Assembly (NCBI RefSeq): GCF_016862975.1
Contig: NZ_BONZ01000010.1
Location: 1-43,357, forward strand
DNA length: 43,357 nucleotides
Source: Rugosimonospora africana
GTDB taxonomy: Bacteria > Actinomycetota > Actinomycetes > Mycobacteriales > Micromonosporaceae
Reading direction: 5' to 3'
Under the pieces are notes generated by a model. That model did not search any database and was not told the origin of the DNA. It saw nothing but the letters and a program-made list of their open reading frames with translations. Of the stretch, positions 1-8,562 are shown one piece after another (positions within the stretch are counted from its first letter, which is position 1; each line of letters begins with the position of its first letter). A program made the translations under genes and the position numbers.

Positions 1-44
1 AGGAGAGGTGACAGCCGCCCGGTCTGCGTGGACGAGACGCCGGC

Positions 45-50
45 TAGCGT
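45..50 (+). promoter_or_regulatory. -10 element of a predicted leaderless promoter (tdo)
   Basis: TAGCGT fits the actinobacterial TANNNT -10 hexamer and ends six bases before the GTG start of the dioxygenase gene. No Shine-Dalgarno sequence lies between them. This spacing predicts that transcription starts at or next to the start codon. The -35 region is not convincing. Confidence 0.45.
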
Positions 51-56
51 GGCGGC

Positions 57-842
57 GTGACCGATCCACGATTCGGTGAGCAGGGCGGCCTGCTCACCTA
101 CGGCGCCTACCTGCGCCTGCCGGACCTGCTCGATCAGCAGGTCGCCGAGTCCGTCCCGCCAGCGCACGACGAGCTGCTGTTCATCACCATCCACCAGGTC
201 TACGAGCTCTGGTTCAAACTGCTGCTCGCCGAGCTGACCGACGCCCGTGACCGGATGCTTGCCGGCGAGTCGTACCTGCCCCGGGTGCGTCTGGCCCGCG
301 CCCGCTCGGTGGAGGACCTACTGATCAAACAGGTCGACGTGATCGACACTATGACGCCGCAGGACTTCCTGGCATTCCGGAACAAACTGGCCCCGGCGTC
401 GGGTTTCCAGTCCGCCCAGTTCCGCGAGATCGAGTTCCTGTCCGGGCTGCGCGACCCCGGGTACCTGAACCGTTTCCGGGGGCTCACCGACACCGAGCGG
501 GAGCGGCTGCAGCGGCGGCTGGCGGAGCCGTCGCTGTGGGACGGGTACCTGGCCGTACTGCGCCATGCCGGCTTCGCGGTCGACACCGAGGAGCAGCGGT
601 TCGCCGCGTACGTCGAGATCGCCCGGGACCGGACCAGGTTCGGGCCGCTGTGGGACCTGGCCGAGGCGCTGGTCGACCACGATCAGGCGTGGTCGCTGTG
701 GCGGGCCCGGCACGTGCTGATGGCCGAGCGGCAGATCGGCACGAAGGCGGGTACCGGCGGTTCGGCCGGCGGCGCGTACCTGCGTTCGCGGATCGAGCTG
801 CGCTTCTACCCGGAGCTGTGGGAGCTGCGCAGCCGCCTGTGA
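57..842 (+). CDS. kynA: Tryptophan 2,3-dioxygenase
   Basis: This 261-residue protein is a heme tryptophan 2,3-dioxygenase, which opens the indole ring of L-tryptophan to N-formylkynurenine, the first step of the kynurenine pathway in the cytosol. The N-terminal YGAYLRL region, the IHQVYELWFK motif with the distal His46, and the RHVLMAERQIG helix with the probable proximal heme ligand His219 are all present. GTGGSAG follows at about 232-238 and is the substrate-binding loop. The length is slightly below the usual 270-290. The GTG at 57 is chosen because a TANNNT hexamer lies six bases upstream. Kynureninase or formamidase genes may lie left of the window; none is visible. The next gene converges on it. 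Confidence 0.93.
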   Translation: MTDPRFGEQGGLLTYGAYLRLPDLLDQQVAESVPPAHDELLFITIHQVYELWFKLLLAELTDARDRMLAGESYLPRVRLARARSVEDLLIKQVDVIDTMTPQDFLAFRNKLAPASGFQSAQFREIEFLSGLRDPGYLNRFRGLTDTERERLQRRLAEPSLWDGYLAVLRHAGFAVDTEEQRFAAYVEIARDRTRFGPLWDLAEALVDHDQAWSLWRARHVLMAERQIGTKAGTGGSAGGAYLRSRIELRFYPELWELRSRL

Positions 843-902
843 CCCGGCCGGGCGGTCCCGGCTCGTGCCGTCGCCGCCGCGGGCGCGCCGGCCGCTTGGC
901 GG

Positions 903-1943
903 TCAGGCGCTCGTGGCGGCGACGGAGCCGGCCAGGGCGGCGGTACGCACGGCCTCGCGCAGCGCCGCCTCGGCGACCGGGTCGGCCGGAGCGAGCGCGT
1001 CCATGGCCAGCAGCGCCGCACCGGCCACCGGTGGGTCGGACAGGACGACGATGTCCGCCCGCGGTGCGAGCGCCGTGATGCCCTCGATCACCGCGTTGTG
1101 CAGGAGCGGGTGCCGGGCGGCCAGGACGGATCCGCCGAGTACCACCGTGTGCGGTAGGTCCAGCAACTCCAGCCGGCGGGCCGCGGCGGCCACCATCACG
1201 ACGACCTCCTCGGCCTGCCGGGCGACCACCGAGCGGGCCACGGCGTCGCCGGCGTCCGCGACGGCGAACAGCACCGGGGACAGCTCGTTGACGCGTTCCC
1301 GCGCCAACTCGCCGAGGTGCAGCCCGGTCGACACCTCCTCGACCGTCGAGCGCCCGAAGTGCTCCGCCACCACGGCGGTCAGGGCGGTGGCGGGGCCACG
1401 CCCGTCCTCACCGCGTGCGGCGTGCCACAGCGCCAGCATGGCCAGGTGGTGACCGCCGCCCCAGTCGCCACTGATCTCACCCAGCGACAGGAAGCGCGCG
1501 ACCCGGCTGTCGAGCCGCCGACCCAGGCAGTTGATGCCGGCGCCGCAGGTGACGACGACCGAGTCGGGCGCGACGGTACCCGCGCGCAGCAGCGCGAAGA
1601 GGTCGTTGTCCACCCGGTACTCGGCGGCCCAACCGGTCTGTCCGATGGCCTTGGACAGCGTGTCGACCTCGACCGGCAGGTCGACTCCGGCCAGGTACAC
1701 GTCGGCGCGGGACAGCACCGTGTCCGGTGGCAGTCCGGCCTGGGCGACGGCCTGTCGTACCAGCGAGTCGAGCAGCGCCAAGGTGCCCGGTACGCCGATG
1801 TGGTGCGGGGACGACGTGGGGCCGTGCGCGAAACCGAGCAGCCGGCCGCCGGTCGACCCGACGACCACGTGAGTCTTCGAGTTTCCCCCGTCGATCGCGA
1901 CGTACAGCTGCTCTCCGGCCGCCACGCCGCCGTGCTCGGTCAT
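903..1943 (-). CDS. BadF/BadG-type sugar kinase (N-acetylglucosamine kinase-like)
   Basis: A 346-residue ASKHA-fold kinase of the BadF/BadG/BcrA/BcrD family, whose best-known members phosphorylate N-acetylglucosamine or related amino sugars with ATP. The phosphate-1 loop DGGNSKT is at 18-24 and the second nucleotide loop (VVTCGAGINCLG) lies near 115-126. A Gly-rich adenosine motif (TVVLGGSVL) lies near the C-terminus. The ATG overlaps the stop of the upstream glycosidase gene as ATGA, so the two are probably co-translated. The same frame stays open far upstream, but that stretch lies opposite the glycosidase and is not coding. The pairing suggests the kinase handles the sugar released by, or the disaccharide fed to, the GH4 enzyme. 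The substrate cannot be told from sequence. Confidence 0.85.
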   Translation of the reverse strand: MTEHGGVAAGEQLYVAIDGGNSKTHVVVGSTGGRLLGFAHGPTSSPHHIGVPGTLALLDSLVRQAVAQAGLPPDTVLSRADVYLAGVDLPVEVDTLSKAIGQTGWAAEYRVDNDLFALLRAGTVAPDSVVVTCGAGINCLGRRLDSRVARFLSLGEISGDWGGGHHLAMLALWHAARGEDGRGPATALTAVVAEHFGRSTVEEVSTGLHLGELARERVNELSPVLFAVADAGDAVARSVVARQAEEVVVMVAAAARRLELLDLPHTVVLGGSVLAARHPLLHNAVIEGITALAPRADIVVLSDPPVAGAALLAMDALAPADPVAEAALREAVRTAALAGSVAATSA

Positions 1944-3193
1944 CGCGCCCACGCCAGGTGTGCCGCGTTCACGGCGAGCAGCCTGTCGGTCAGCACCTCG
2001 GCCTTCTCGTGCTGGCCGATCAGCGGGTGCGCCAGCATCGCCTGGTACACCCGGGACCGTCCACCGTGGACGGCCGCCGCCACGGCCAGCTCCTCGTACG
2101 CGCTGACGTGGGCGATGAGTCCGGACATCAGTGGCCCGACGGGGGCGGTCGGGATGGGTACCGCGCCGTCGCGACCGACCCGGCTGCTGACCTCGATGAC
2201 CGCGTCGTCGGACAGGAACGGCAGGTGGCCACGGTTGCGGACGTTGGCCGAGTGAACCGTACCGTCGTCGGAGCGCAACGACGCGATGAGCCCGACGGCG
2301 GCCTCGGAGTAGAACGCACCGCCCCGCTGCCCGAGCAGTTCCGGCTTGGTGGACAGGTTCGGGTCGGCGTACATGCGCAACAGCTCGGCCTCGATCTCGG
2401 CGACCTTCTGGCCCCGCGTCTGCTGGCCCCGCTCCTGCCGGACGACCTCGTCGTGACAGTAGAAGTAGCGCAGGTAGTAGGACGGCACGCTGCCCAATGT
2501 GGACAACACGTCGACCGGCATGTCGAGATGGTCGGCCAGTTCCTTCAGGTGCGCGCCCATCAGCTCGGGCAGTCTGTCCACATCGGACACGTAGGCGGCC
2601 CGCTCCCAGGTCAGGTGGTTGAGCCCGACGTGGTCCAGGATGACCGAGGCCGGATCGACGTCGAGCATGGCGGCGAACCGGCGTTGAAAGCCGATCGCCA
2701 CGTTGCACAGGCCGATCGCGCGGTGGCCGGCGTCGAGCAGGGCACGGGTGACGATGCCGACCGGGTTGGTGAAGTCGATGATCCAGGCGTCCGGTGCGGA
2801 AAGCCGCCGGGCCCGCTCGGCGACGTCGAGGACCACGGGTACGGTGCGCAGTGCCTTGGCCAGCCCACCGGCACCGGTCGTCTCCTGGCCGACGCAGCCG
2901 CACTCCAGCGGGAAGGTCTCGTCGGAGATGCGGGCCTGCTGGCCGCCGATCCGGAGCTGGATGACGACGACCGAGGCGTCGGCGAGACCGGCGTCCAGAT
3001 CCTCGGTGTAGGTGACCCGGCCCTGGTGTCCGTACGCGCCGAATATCCGTTGGGCAAACGGTCCGACCACGTCCAGCCGATCGCGGGCCGGATCCACCAG
3101 CGCCAATTCGGTGACATCGGGAAACAGGCGCGCGAAACCGTCGACCAGTTCGGGCGTGTACGTCGATCCGCCACCGACAACAGCGATCTTCAT
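1940..3193 (-). CDS. Glycoside hydrolase family 4, 6-phospho-beta-glucosidase-like
   Basis: A 417-residue GH4 enzyme. This family uses NAD+ and a divalent metal to cleave 6-phospho-glycosides by an oxidation-elimination mechanism. The dinucleotide loop VVGGGSTYTPEL is at 5-16. The metal-binding Cys163 (GLCNVAIG) and His193 (GLNHLTW) are both present, as is the FTNPVG motif at 141-146. The sequence resembles the 6-phospho-beta-glucosidase branch (BglT/CelF/LicH) more than the alpha branch. The ATG at 3193 is preferred over an in-frame start 12 codons upstream because GGAG stands seven bases before it and the fold starts there. It is the first gene of a two-gene operon with the kinase and has a palindromic operator upstream. 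No PTS genes are visible nearby. Confidence 0.88.
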   Translation of the reverse strand: MKIAVVGGGSTYTPELVDGFARLFPDVTELALVDPARDRLDVVGPFAQRIFGAYGHQGRVTYTEDLDAGLADASVVVIQLRIGGQQARISDETFPLECGCVGQETTGAGGLAKALRTVPVVLDVAERARRLSAPDAWIIDFTNPVGIVTRALLDAGHRAIGLCNVAIGFQRRFAAMLDVDPASVILDHVGLNHLTWERAAYVSDVDRLPELMGAHLKELADHLDMPVDVLSTLGSVPSYYLRYFYCHDEVVRQERGQQTRGQKVAEIEAELLRMYADPNLSTKPELLGQRGGAFYSEAAVGLIASLRSDDGTVHSANVRNRGHLPFLSDDAVIEVSSRVGRDGAVPIPTAPVGPLMSGLIAHVSAYEELAVAAAVHGGRSRVYQAMLAHPLIGQHEKAEVLTDRLLAVNAAHLAWAR

Positions 3194-3323
3194 TCTCAGG
3201 CTCCAGTCCCGGGCGGCCCTATTGGACATGCCTTAGCCCGCGGAACGCAATGCCTCGCGCGGGAATCGGTCGCCGCCATCCGGGGTGGGGCTCTGTTGTC
3301 GGTCGGGCTGCCGTGGGTCAACT

Positions 3324-3342
3324 GTTAGAAAGTATTCCTAAC
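3324..3342. promoter_or_regulatory. Palindromic operator upstream of the GH4-kinase operon
   Basis: GTTAGAAAGTATTCCTAAC is an imperfect 19-bp palindrome: five-base arms GTTAG/CTAAC plus inner AA/TT pairs. It lies in an AT-rich patch about 130 bases before the glycosidase start and about 240 bases before the divergent PadR gene. The shape resembles sugar-responsive ROK or LacI operators, but no such regulator is encoded here. Assignment to the glycosidase operon is inference. Confidence 0.45.
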
Positions 3343-3518
3343 TAATATCTAGGGTAGGGCTCCGCCCCTTACGGCGTCAAGACATACGGTCTGTCACCGC
3401 GCGGTCACGCGCGATCGGGCCGGACGTGGGTTCGCGATCGCCTCTTGCCTGGCCACGGCCGGGGTTTTCCGTCCGCCGGCCTCCAGTGTCCACACCGGAC
3501 TGTCCTCCGGGGACAGTG

Positions 3519-3536
3519 CACAATGGAGCAATTGTG
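3519..3536. promoter_or_regulatory. Inverted repeat upstream of padR, possible autoregulatory site
   Basis: CACAAT and ATTGTG form an inverted repeat with a six-base spacer, 46 bases before the PadR start. A second short inverted repeat (TGTCC/GGACA) sits at 3501-3515. Both lie in the 388-base gap between the divergent GH4 and PadR genes. PadR proteins often bind such sites in their own promoters; nothing here proves it. Confidence 0.25.
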
Positions 3537-3581
3537 GGGAAATCCTGGACTACAAGGTGATGGAGTGGCAGCGTAGGGGAC

Positions 3582-4097
3582 ATGGCGGAAACTGGAGTGA
3601 ACGCAACCGCGGCGGCCCTGCTGGGTCTGCTGCACGATGGCCCGATGACTGGCGGACAGCTGATGACCGCGGCGCAGAAACGACTGGGTGCATATTGGTC
3701 GATGACCCGCAGTCAGGTTTACCGGGAGCTGCCGGCTCTGGCGGAGGCGGGCTACGTGAAGCTCGGCAAGCCGGGTGCCCGGTCCAGTCAACCGTATTCG
3801 ATCACTCCGGCTGGGAAGCGGGCATTCACGAAGTGGCTGGCCGAGGAGCCGACCCGGGAGGCGGTACGCAGCCCGGTCGCGTTGCGGGCGGCGTTCGGCA
3901 AGTACCAGTCGGCGAGTCAGCTGAAGACGGCGTACGCGCAGGCGACGGAGTACCACACGATGGCGCTGAACGAGGCCCGCGAGGCGGTCAAGGAGCTCAA
4001 GCGCGACGGCGACGATCATGGTGCGGCCGCCCTGGAGTTCGCGGTCGGGTACCACCGGGCCGCCCTCAGCTGGCTCAAGAGCGCGCCGGCCAAGTAG
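3582..4097 (+). CDS. PadR-family transcriptional regulator
   Basis: A 171-residue PadR-type regulator. The winged helix occupies about residues 8-85 (AALLGLLHDGPMTGGQL ... SQVYRELPALAEAGYVKL ... YSITPAGKRAFTKWL), followed by a helical dimerisation domain to the C-terminus. This is the usual two-domain PadR layout. AGGGGA stands almost against the ATG, so the GTG six codons later (3597) is a possible start. The gene stands alone between a divergent sugar operon and prfB. Its target is unknown; self-regulation through the upstream inverted repeats is likely by analogy. Confidence 0.85.
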   Translation: MAETGVNATAAALLGLLHDGPMTGGQLMTAAQKRLGAYWSMTRSQVYRELPALAEAGYVKLGKPGARSSQPYSITPAGKRAFTKWLAEEPTREAVRSPVALRAAFGKYQSASQLKTAYAQATEYHTMALNEAREAVKELKRDGDDHGAAALEFAVGYHRAALSWLKSAPAK

Positions 4098-4231
4098 CCC
4101 ATCGGCGATGCGGTCACGGCTGATCAAGTCTTGCCGGCCCGGCTGATCCGGCGACTGGTCTGGGTCGTGGCGGTAGACGCGCCGAGCAGGACCAGTCGGA
4201 ACCGCATGAGCAGATCGGGCCCCGGTGACAG

Positions 4232-4237
4232 TACCCT
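4232..4237 (+). promoter_or_regulatory. -10 element of a predicted leaderless promoter (prfB)
   Basis: TACCCT ends eight bases before GTG 4246 and no ribosome-binding site is present. This supports GTG 4246 rather than the in-frame GTG at 4225, which lies upstream of the hexamer. Confidence 0.5.
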
Positions 4238-4245
4238 TAACAGCC

Positions 4246-5361
4246 GTGACCGCTGCCGAATACGCCGACCAGCTCAAAAGCCTCGATAACACCCTGCGCA
4301 ACATCGAGACCGTGCTCAACCTCGACAAGATGCGCAAGGACAAGGCCGAGCTGGAGGCCGTCGCCGCTACCCCCGACCTATGGGACGACCAGGCCCGGGC
4401 GCAGCAGATCACGTCCAAGCTGTCCTATGTCCAGGGTGAGCTGAACCGGATCGAGCGGCTGCGCGGCCGGCTCGACGACGCCGGGGTGCTCCTGGAGCTG
4501 GCCGAGTCAGAGAACGATCCGTCCAGCCTCGCCGAGGTCGGGAACGAGATCGGCGCGCTGACCAAGGCCATCGACGAGCTGGAGATCCGTACCCTGTTGT
4601 CCGGGGAGTACGACTCGCGGGAGGCGCTGGTCAGCATCAGGTCCGGGGCCGGCGGCGTGGACGCGGCCGACTTCGCCGAGATGCTCCTCCGGATGTACCT
4701 GCGGTGGGCCGAGCGGCACGGATACTCGGCCGACGTGTACGACACCAGCTACGCCGAAGAGGCCGGGATCAAGTCGGCCACGTTCGCCGTCAAGCATCCG
4801 TACGCGTACGGCACCCTGTCCGTCGAGGGCGGTACCCACCGGCTCGTCCGGATCAGCCCGTTCGACAACCAGGGCCGCCGGCAGACCAGCTTCGCGGCGG
4901 TCGAGGTGGTCCCGGTGGTCGAGCAGACCGACGACATCGAGATCCCCGAGGACGACCTGCGCGTCGACGTGTACCGGTCGTCCGGGCCGGGTGGCCAGGG
5001 CGTCAACACGACCGACTCGGCCGTCCGGATCACTCACCTGCCGACCGGGATCGTGGTCTCCTGCCAGAACGAGCGCTCCCAGCTGCAGAACAAGGCGACC
5101 GCGATGGGCGTGCTGAAGGCCAAGCTGCTGGCGCTGAAGCGGGCCGAGGAGCAGGCCAAGATGGACGCGATCCGGGGTGACGTGGCCGGTTCCTGGGGCG
5201 ACCAGATGCGCTCGTACGTTCTGCACCCGTACCAAATGGTGAAGGATCTCCGTACCGAGTACGAGACCGGCAACCCGTCGGCCGTGTTCGACGGCGAGAT
5301 CGACTCGTTCATCGAGGCGGGCATCCGCTGGCGCAAGCAGCGTGAGCTGGAGGCGCACTGA
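4246..5361 (+). CDS. prfB: Peptide chain release factor 2
   Basis: A 371-residue class-I release factor that reads UGA and UAA stops and triggers peptide release on the ribosome. The anticodon-like tripeptide SPF, typical of RF2, is at 204-206. The catalytic GGQ is at 249-251 ([16 protein letters not shown]). The coiled N-terminal domain and conserved C-terminal RWRKQ are complete. The start is set at GTG 4246, where the sequence begins [11 protein letters not shown] as in related actinobacteria and a TANNNT hexamer lies eight bases upstream. An alternative GTG at 4225 adds seven residues. The frame is continuous, so the programmed +1 frameshift used for autoregulation in E. coli is absent. 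An Rrf2 gene follows after one base. Confidence 0.95.
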   Translation: MTAAEYADQLKSLDNTLRNIETVLNLDKMRKDKAELEAVAATPDLWDDQARAQQITSKLSYVQGELNRIERLRGRLDDAGVLLELAESENDPSSLAEVGNEIGALTKAIDELEIRTLLSGEYDSREALVSIRSGAGGVDAADFAEMLLRMYLRWAERHGYSADVYDTSYAEEAGIKSATFAVKHPYAYGTLSVEGGTHRLVRISPFDNQGRRQTSFAAVEVVPVVEQTDDIEIPEDDLRVDVYRSSGPGGQGVNTTDSAVRITHLPTGIVVSCQNERSQLQNKATAMGVLKAKLLALKRAEEQAKMDAIRGDVAGSWGDQMRSYVLHPYQMVKDLRTEYETGNPSAVFDGEIDSFIEAGIRWRKQRELEAH

Positions 5362-5362
5362 C

Positions 5363-5818
5363 GTGCAGATCTCGGCTCGCGGCGACTACGCGGTACGGGC
5401 CGCGGTCGAGCTTGCGGCGGCTCACCCGCGGACTCTCTCGGCTCAGGCGCTGGCCGCCGAGCAGGAGATGCCCCGGAAGTTCCTCGAGACCATCCTCGCC
5501 GACCTGCGGCGTGCCGGCCTGGTGCAGAGCACCCGGGGGGTGGACGGCGGCTACACGCTGAGCCGGCCGCCGTCCGAGATCGCGGTCGGTGACGTGCTCC
5601 GGGCGGTCGACGGGCCGCTGGCCGGGGTCCGCGGGCTGCGGCCGGAGGAGACCCGATACGCGGGTACGGCGGTGCATCTCCAGGAGCTGTGGGTCGCCGT
5701 ACGGGCGGCGGTGCGCCGGGTACTCGACGAGGTGAGCCTGGCCGAAGTCGCCCGGGGGCGGCTACCCGCCCACGTCCGGCGGCTGATCGCCGACCACTCG
5801 GCCTGGCAGCCCCGCTGA
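5363..5818 (+). CDS. Rrf2-family transcriptional regulator lacking cysteines
   Basis: A 151-residue Rrf2 protein. The winged helix-turn-helix is at the N-terminus (MQISARGDYAVRAAVELA ... RKFLETILADLRRAGLVQSTRGVDGGYTLSRPP), followed by the dimerisation helix. IscR, NsrR and RsrR bind an iron-sulphur cluster through cysteines in the second half; this protein contains no cysteine, so it cannot hold such a cluster. It may respond to a small molecule, as CymR-like members do, but the ligand is unknown. The GTG start lies one base after the prfB stop, so the two are probably co-transcribed. The next gene converges on it. Confidence 0.87.
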   Translation: MQISARGDYAVRAAVELAAAHPRTLSAQALAAEQEMPRKFLETILADLRRAGLVQSTRGVDGGYTLSRPPSEIAVGDVLRAVDGPLAGVRGLRPEETRYAGTAVHLQELWVAVRAAVRRVLDEVSLAEVARGRLPAHVRRLIADHSAWQPR

Positions 5819-5881
5819 GCCGCTGATCCAGATCGCCGCTGACCCGGGTCGCGTCCCGGCGCCCCGGAGACGGGCGCGGGC

Positions 5882-6385
5882 TCAGTGGGCCGGCACGCCC
5901 AGGGCACCGCGTACCCGGTCCAGGTACCCGGTGATCAGCACGTCCGGCTGTACCAACTGATCCTCGGCCACCGCCAGGCCCGGCCCCGGTGTGGTCGCGC
6001 CCATCTCAGCCAGCAGCGCGTGCAGGTGGCCCTCCGCGACCTCGGCGCGCCCCGGGGTCGCTGAGACGACCACGCTCAACGCCGGCCGGCCGGCGAGCCC
6101 GTCGGACGGGAAGCAGTCGAGGAACACCTTCAATACGCCGCTGAACGTGCCGTTGTACGTGGGCGTGGCGATCACCAGCAGGTCGGCGTCGCGTACGTTC
6201 TCGATCGCGCGGGACACTTCCTCGGCCTCGGGTACCAGCAGCCGGTAACCGTACTCGGCGAGGTCGATCACCTCGGGCGGGCGCGCGCCGATCAGCTGTG
6301 CGGTACTCGTACCGATGCCGGTCGCCAGCCGGGCGGTACGCGAATCGGGGTGCGGATCTCCCGACAGGACCACGATTCCACTCAT
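5882..6385 (-). CDS. NADPH-dependent FMN reductase-like flavoprotein
   Basis: A 167-residue flavodoxin-like protein of the NADPH-dependent FMN reductase family (SsuE/ArsH/ChrR type). The FMN phosphate loop is near the N-terminus (SGDPHPDSRTARLA). ATPTYNGTFSGVLKVFLDCF at about 89-108 is the conserved flavin-binding region (PxYNxxxxGxLK). Such enzymes reduce free flavin or quinones with NAD(P)H. The ATG at 6385 is preferred because the fold starts MSGIVVLSG; in-frame sequence further upstream is low-complexity. AAGGAA lies 11 bases before it. It is monocistronic and converges with the Rrf2 gene. The physiological electron acceptor is unknown. Confidence 0.85.
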   Translation of the reverse strand: MSGIVVLSGDPHPDSRTARLATGIGTSTAQLIGARPPEVIDLAEYGYRLLVPEAEEVSRAIENVRDADLLVIATPTYNGTFSGVLKVFLDCFPSDGLAGRPALSVVVSATPGRAEVAEGHLHALLAEMGATTPGPGLAVAEDQLVQPDVLITGYLDRVRGALGVPAH

Positions 6386-6866
6386 GCCGATACCAGTTCC
6401 TTGGCAGGTTCGCTTACCTCGCGTGCGGGACGCCCTCGCCGGATCAGTATGCGGGCCGGTGCGCGGGTAGCTGTGCGGAATGCCCGCGGACAACCCAGGA
6501 GGGTGGTCCGAACCCGTTCCCGGTCGGTGGCGAAGCTTGCGGGGTAGCGGTCCGTGACCGGATCCGAACAGCGTGACGTCGTCGTGGTGTGCGTGTCGAC
6601 CGTACGGTTCCCTTCAATGAACAGGGCAATCGGGCCGGTCGAGGCCACGCATCGATGATGACGAGTGTGCGGGCGGTAGTTGAGGATCTCCCGGATTGCG
6701 GGACTGGTGCGGTTGGTCCGTGCACCGGCAGCTGTGAGCTGTTCTCACGAATCCTGAATCCCTGTCTGGAAGATATGACTTCAGGCCGGTGCGTTCTCGT
6801 GCCAAACGCCTAGCGGAATCTTCTCCGCGATTCACGGTAAAAGGAGCGTACCGCCCTCTGTCGCAC
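6386..6866. other. Intergenic region without a recognisable gene
   Basis: About 480 bases between the divergent FMN reductase and ftsE genes. Base composition is less GC-rich than the flanks. Short open frames exist on both strands but lack a ribosome-binding site, a leaderless promoter and the actinomycete codon bias. I recognise no RNA gene or riboswitch. Confidence 0.5.
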
Positions 6867-6894
6867 TTGGCGTTTTAGTTACACCGCGTAGACT
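6867..6894 (+). promoter_or_regulatory. ftsE promoter (-35 TTGGCG, -10 TAGACT)
   Basis: TTGGCG and TAGACT are separated by 16 bases, and the -10 ends eight bases before GTG 6903. No Shine-Dalgarno sequence is present, so a leaderless ftsEX mRNA is predicted. Confidence 0.55.
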
Positions 6895-6902
6895 GCGGAG
6901 CC

Positions 6903-7583
6903 GTGATTCGGCTCGAGCATGTGACCAAGACGTACCCGAAAGCCTCGCGGCCGTCGCTCGACGACGTGTCGGTCTCGATCGAGAAGGGTGACTTCGTCTT
7001 CTTCATCGGACCATCCGGCTCCGGCAAGTCCACCATCATCAAGCTGCTGCTGCACGAGATCCAGCCGAACAAGGGTCGGGTCGTCGTCGCGGACAGGGAC
7101 GTCACCGCCCTGCGTTCCTGGAAAATCTCCGCGTTCCGACGCCAGATCGGCTGCGTGTTCCAGGACTTCCGGCTGTTGCCGAACCGGACCGCGTACGAGA
7201 ATGTCGCCTTCGCACTCGAAGTGATCGGCAAGTCGCAGGGTGTCGCGCGCCGGGTGGTGCCCGAGGTCCTCGAACTCGTCGGCCTGGGCGGCAAGGAGCA
7301 CCGGTACCCGCACGAGCTGTCCGGCGGTGAGCAGCAGCGTGTGGCGGTAGCGAGGGCATTCGTGAACCGTCCGCTGATCCTGCTCGCCGATGAGCCCACC
7401 GGAAACCTCGACCCGGACACGTCGATCGAAATCATGCGACTGCTCGACCGGATCAACCGGACAGGCACCACCGTCGTGATGGTCACCCATGACTCGAACA
7501 TCGTGAACCAGATGCGCCGCCGTGTCGTGGAAATCGAGAGTGGCAAGATCGTGCGGGACCAGCCGCGCGGTGTCTACGGCTGA
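6903..7583 (+). CDS. ftsE: Cell division ATP-binding protein FtsE
   Basis: A 226-residue ABC ATPase that pairs with FtsX at the division septum. ATP cycling by FtsE drives FtsX to activate peptidoglycan hydrolases (RipC-type NlpC/P60 proteins in actinobacteria). Walker [10 protein letters not shown] is at 36-44, the signature LSGGEQQR at 139-146, Walker B LILLADEP at about 160-167, and the switch His in VTHD near 197. The Q-loop ([13 protein letters not shown]) is canonical FtsE. The length is typical. GTG 6903 is supported by the promoter directly upstream. ftsX follows after 21 bases in the same operon. Confidence 0.97.
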   Translation: MIRLEHVTKTYPKASRPSLDDVSVSIEKGDFVFFIGPSGSGKSTIIKLLLHEIQPNKGRVVVADRDVTALRSWKISAFRRQIGCVFQDFRLLPNRTAYENVAFALEVIGKSQGVARRVVPEVLELVGLGGKEHRYPHELSGGEQQRVAVARAFVNRPLILLADEPTGNLDPDTSIEIMRLLDRINRTGTTVVMVTHDSNIVNQMRRRVVEIESGKIVRDQPRGVYG

Positions 7584-7604
7584 CCCGAAGGGACAAGAAC
7601 TCCG

Positions 7605-8483
7605 GTGCGTGCGAAATACATCCTGTCGGAGGTCATGGTCGGCCTGTGGCGTAACGTCACGATGACCGTCGCCATGATCATCACGATGGCCGTGTCGCTC
7701 ACCATGCTTGGCGCCAGCCTGATCCTGTACCAACAGATCGACAGCATGAAGGGCTACTACTTCGACAAGGTCCAGGTCTCCATCTTCCTGCGGGACGACA
7801 TCTCGACCCAGCAACGGGACGACCTGGCCGGTCAGCTCCAGGCTGACCCGCTCATCAAGCAGCCGGTCATCCACGAGACCAAGGAACAAGCCTGGAACAA
7901 GTTCCAGCAGCAGTTCAAGGACGCGCCCGACCTGATCGCCGCGACCAAGAAGGACGCGCTGCCCGAGTCGTACCGCATCCAGCTGAAGAACCCGAAGCAG
8001 TACAACCAGGTTGCGGCGGAGTACAAGGGCAAGGCCGGGATCGACGAGATCGTCGACCAGAGCACGCTGCTGTCAAAGGTGTTCGGGGTGCTCGGCGCCG
8101 CACAGAACCTGGCGCTGGTCATCGCGCTGGTGCAGGGACTCGCCGCCCTCCTGCTGGTCGGTAACACGATCCAGGTCGCCGCGTACAGCCGCAGGCGAGA
8201 AGTCGCGGTGATGAAGCTCGTCGGCGCGTCGAACTGGTTCATCCAGTCGCCATTCGTCCTGGAGGCGATGTTCGCCGGCATCATCGGCGCCATCATCGCC
8301 TCGGCCGCGATGGTCGTCGGCAAGATATTCCTGATCGACGGTTCGCTGAAATCGCTCGCGTCACTGCTGACACCGGCGCCGTGGTCGCGGATCTACATAA
8401 TGATCCCGATCCTGCTCGGCATCGGAGCGGTGATCAGTGGCGTGACCGGTTGGGTAACCCTGCGGTTCTACATCAAGAAGTAA
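7605..8483 (+). CDS. ftsX: Cell division protein FtsX
   Basis: A 292-residue polytopic membrane protein, the permease-like half of FtsEX. One transmembrane helix lies at about 20-42. An extracytoplasmic domain (about 45-165) follows, and this part contacts the cell-wall hydrolase or its regulator. Three more helices follow in the C-terminal third, the first starting at LGAAQNLALVIALVQGLA. The cytoplasmic loop with YSRRREVAVMKLVGAS is the conserved FtsE-coupling region. The GTG start has AAGGGA about 11 bases upstream. A strong hairpin follows the stop, so the ftsEX operon probably ends here. Confidence 0.96.
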   Translation: MRAKYILSEVMVGLWRNVTMTVAMIITMAVSLTMLGASLILYQQIDSMKGYYFDKVQVSIFLRDDISTQQRDDLAGQLQADPLIKQPVIHETKEQAWNKFQQQFKDAPDLIAATKKDALPESYRIQLKNPKQYNQVAAEYKGKAGIDEIVDQSTLLSKVFGVLGAAQNLALVIALVQGLAALLLVGNTIQVAAYSRRREVAVMKLVGASNWFIQSPFVLEAMFAGIIGAIIASAAMVVGKIFLIDGSLKSLASLLTPAPWSRIYIMIPILLGIGAVISGVTGWVTLRFYIKK

Positions 8484-8524
8484 GGACCACGACCGGTCCC
8501 ACCCGGACCGGGCCGACCCTTCGC

Positions 8525-8562
8525 GGAATGGCTCCTGGGCTGTCGTGCCCGGGAGCCATTCC
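8525..8562 (+). terminator. Hairpin terminator after ftsX
   Basis: GGAATGGCTCCTGGGC pairs with GCCCGGGAGCCATTCC across a short loop, giving a 16-bp stem with one T-G wobble. No long T run follows, as is common in actinomycetes. It starts 42 bases after the ftsX stop. Confidence 0.7.

Noticed and set aside
903-2903. One continuous 666-codon minus-strand frame that could be read as a fusion ending in the BadF kinase
   Set aside because: The upstream 320 codons lie on the same strand but in another frame over the GH4 gene, which has clear family motifs. The kinase starts at the ATGA overlap at 1943.
3377-4418. Minus-strand frames across the padR region
   Set aside because: They run antisense to padR and the start of prfB, have no ribosome-binding site and no motifs.
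6589-6813. A 74-codon plus-strand frame in the gap before ftsE
   Set aside because: No promoter or ribosome-binding site and atypical codon use; left as intergenic sequence.
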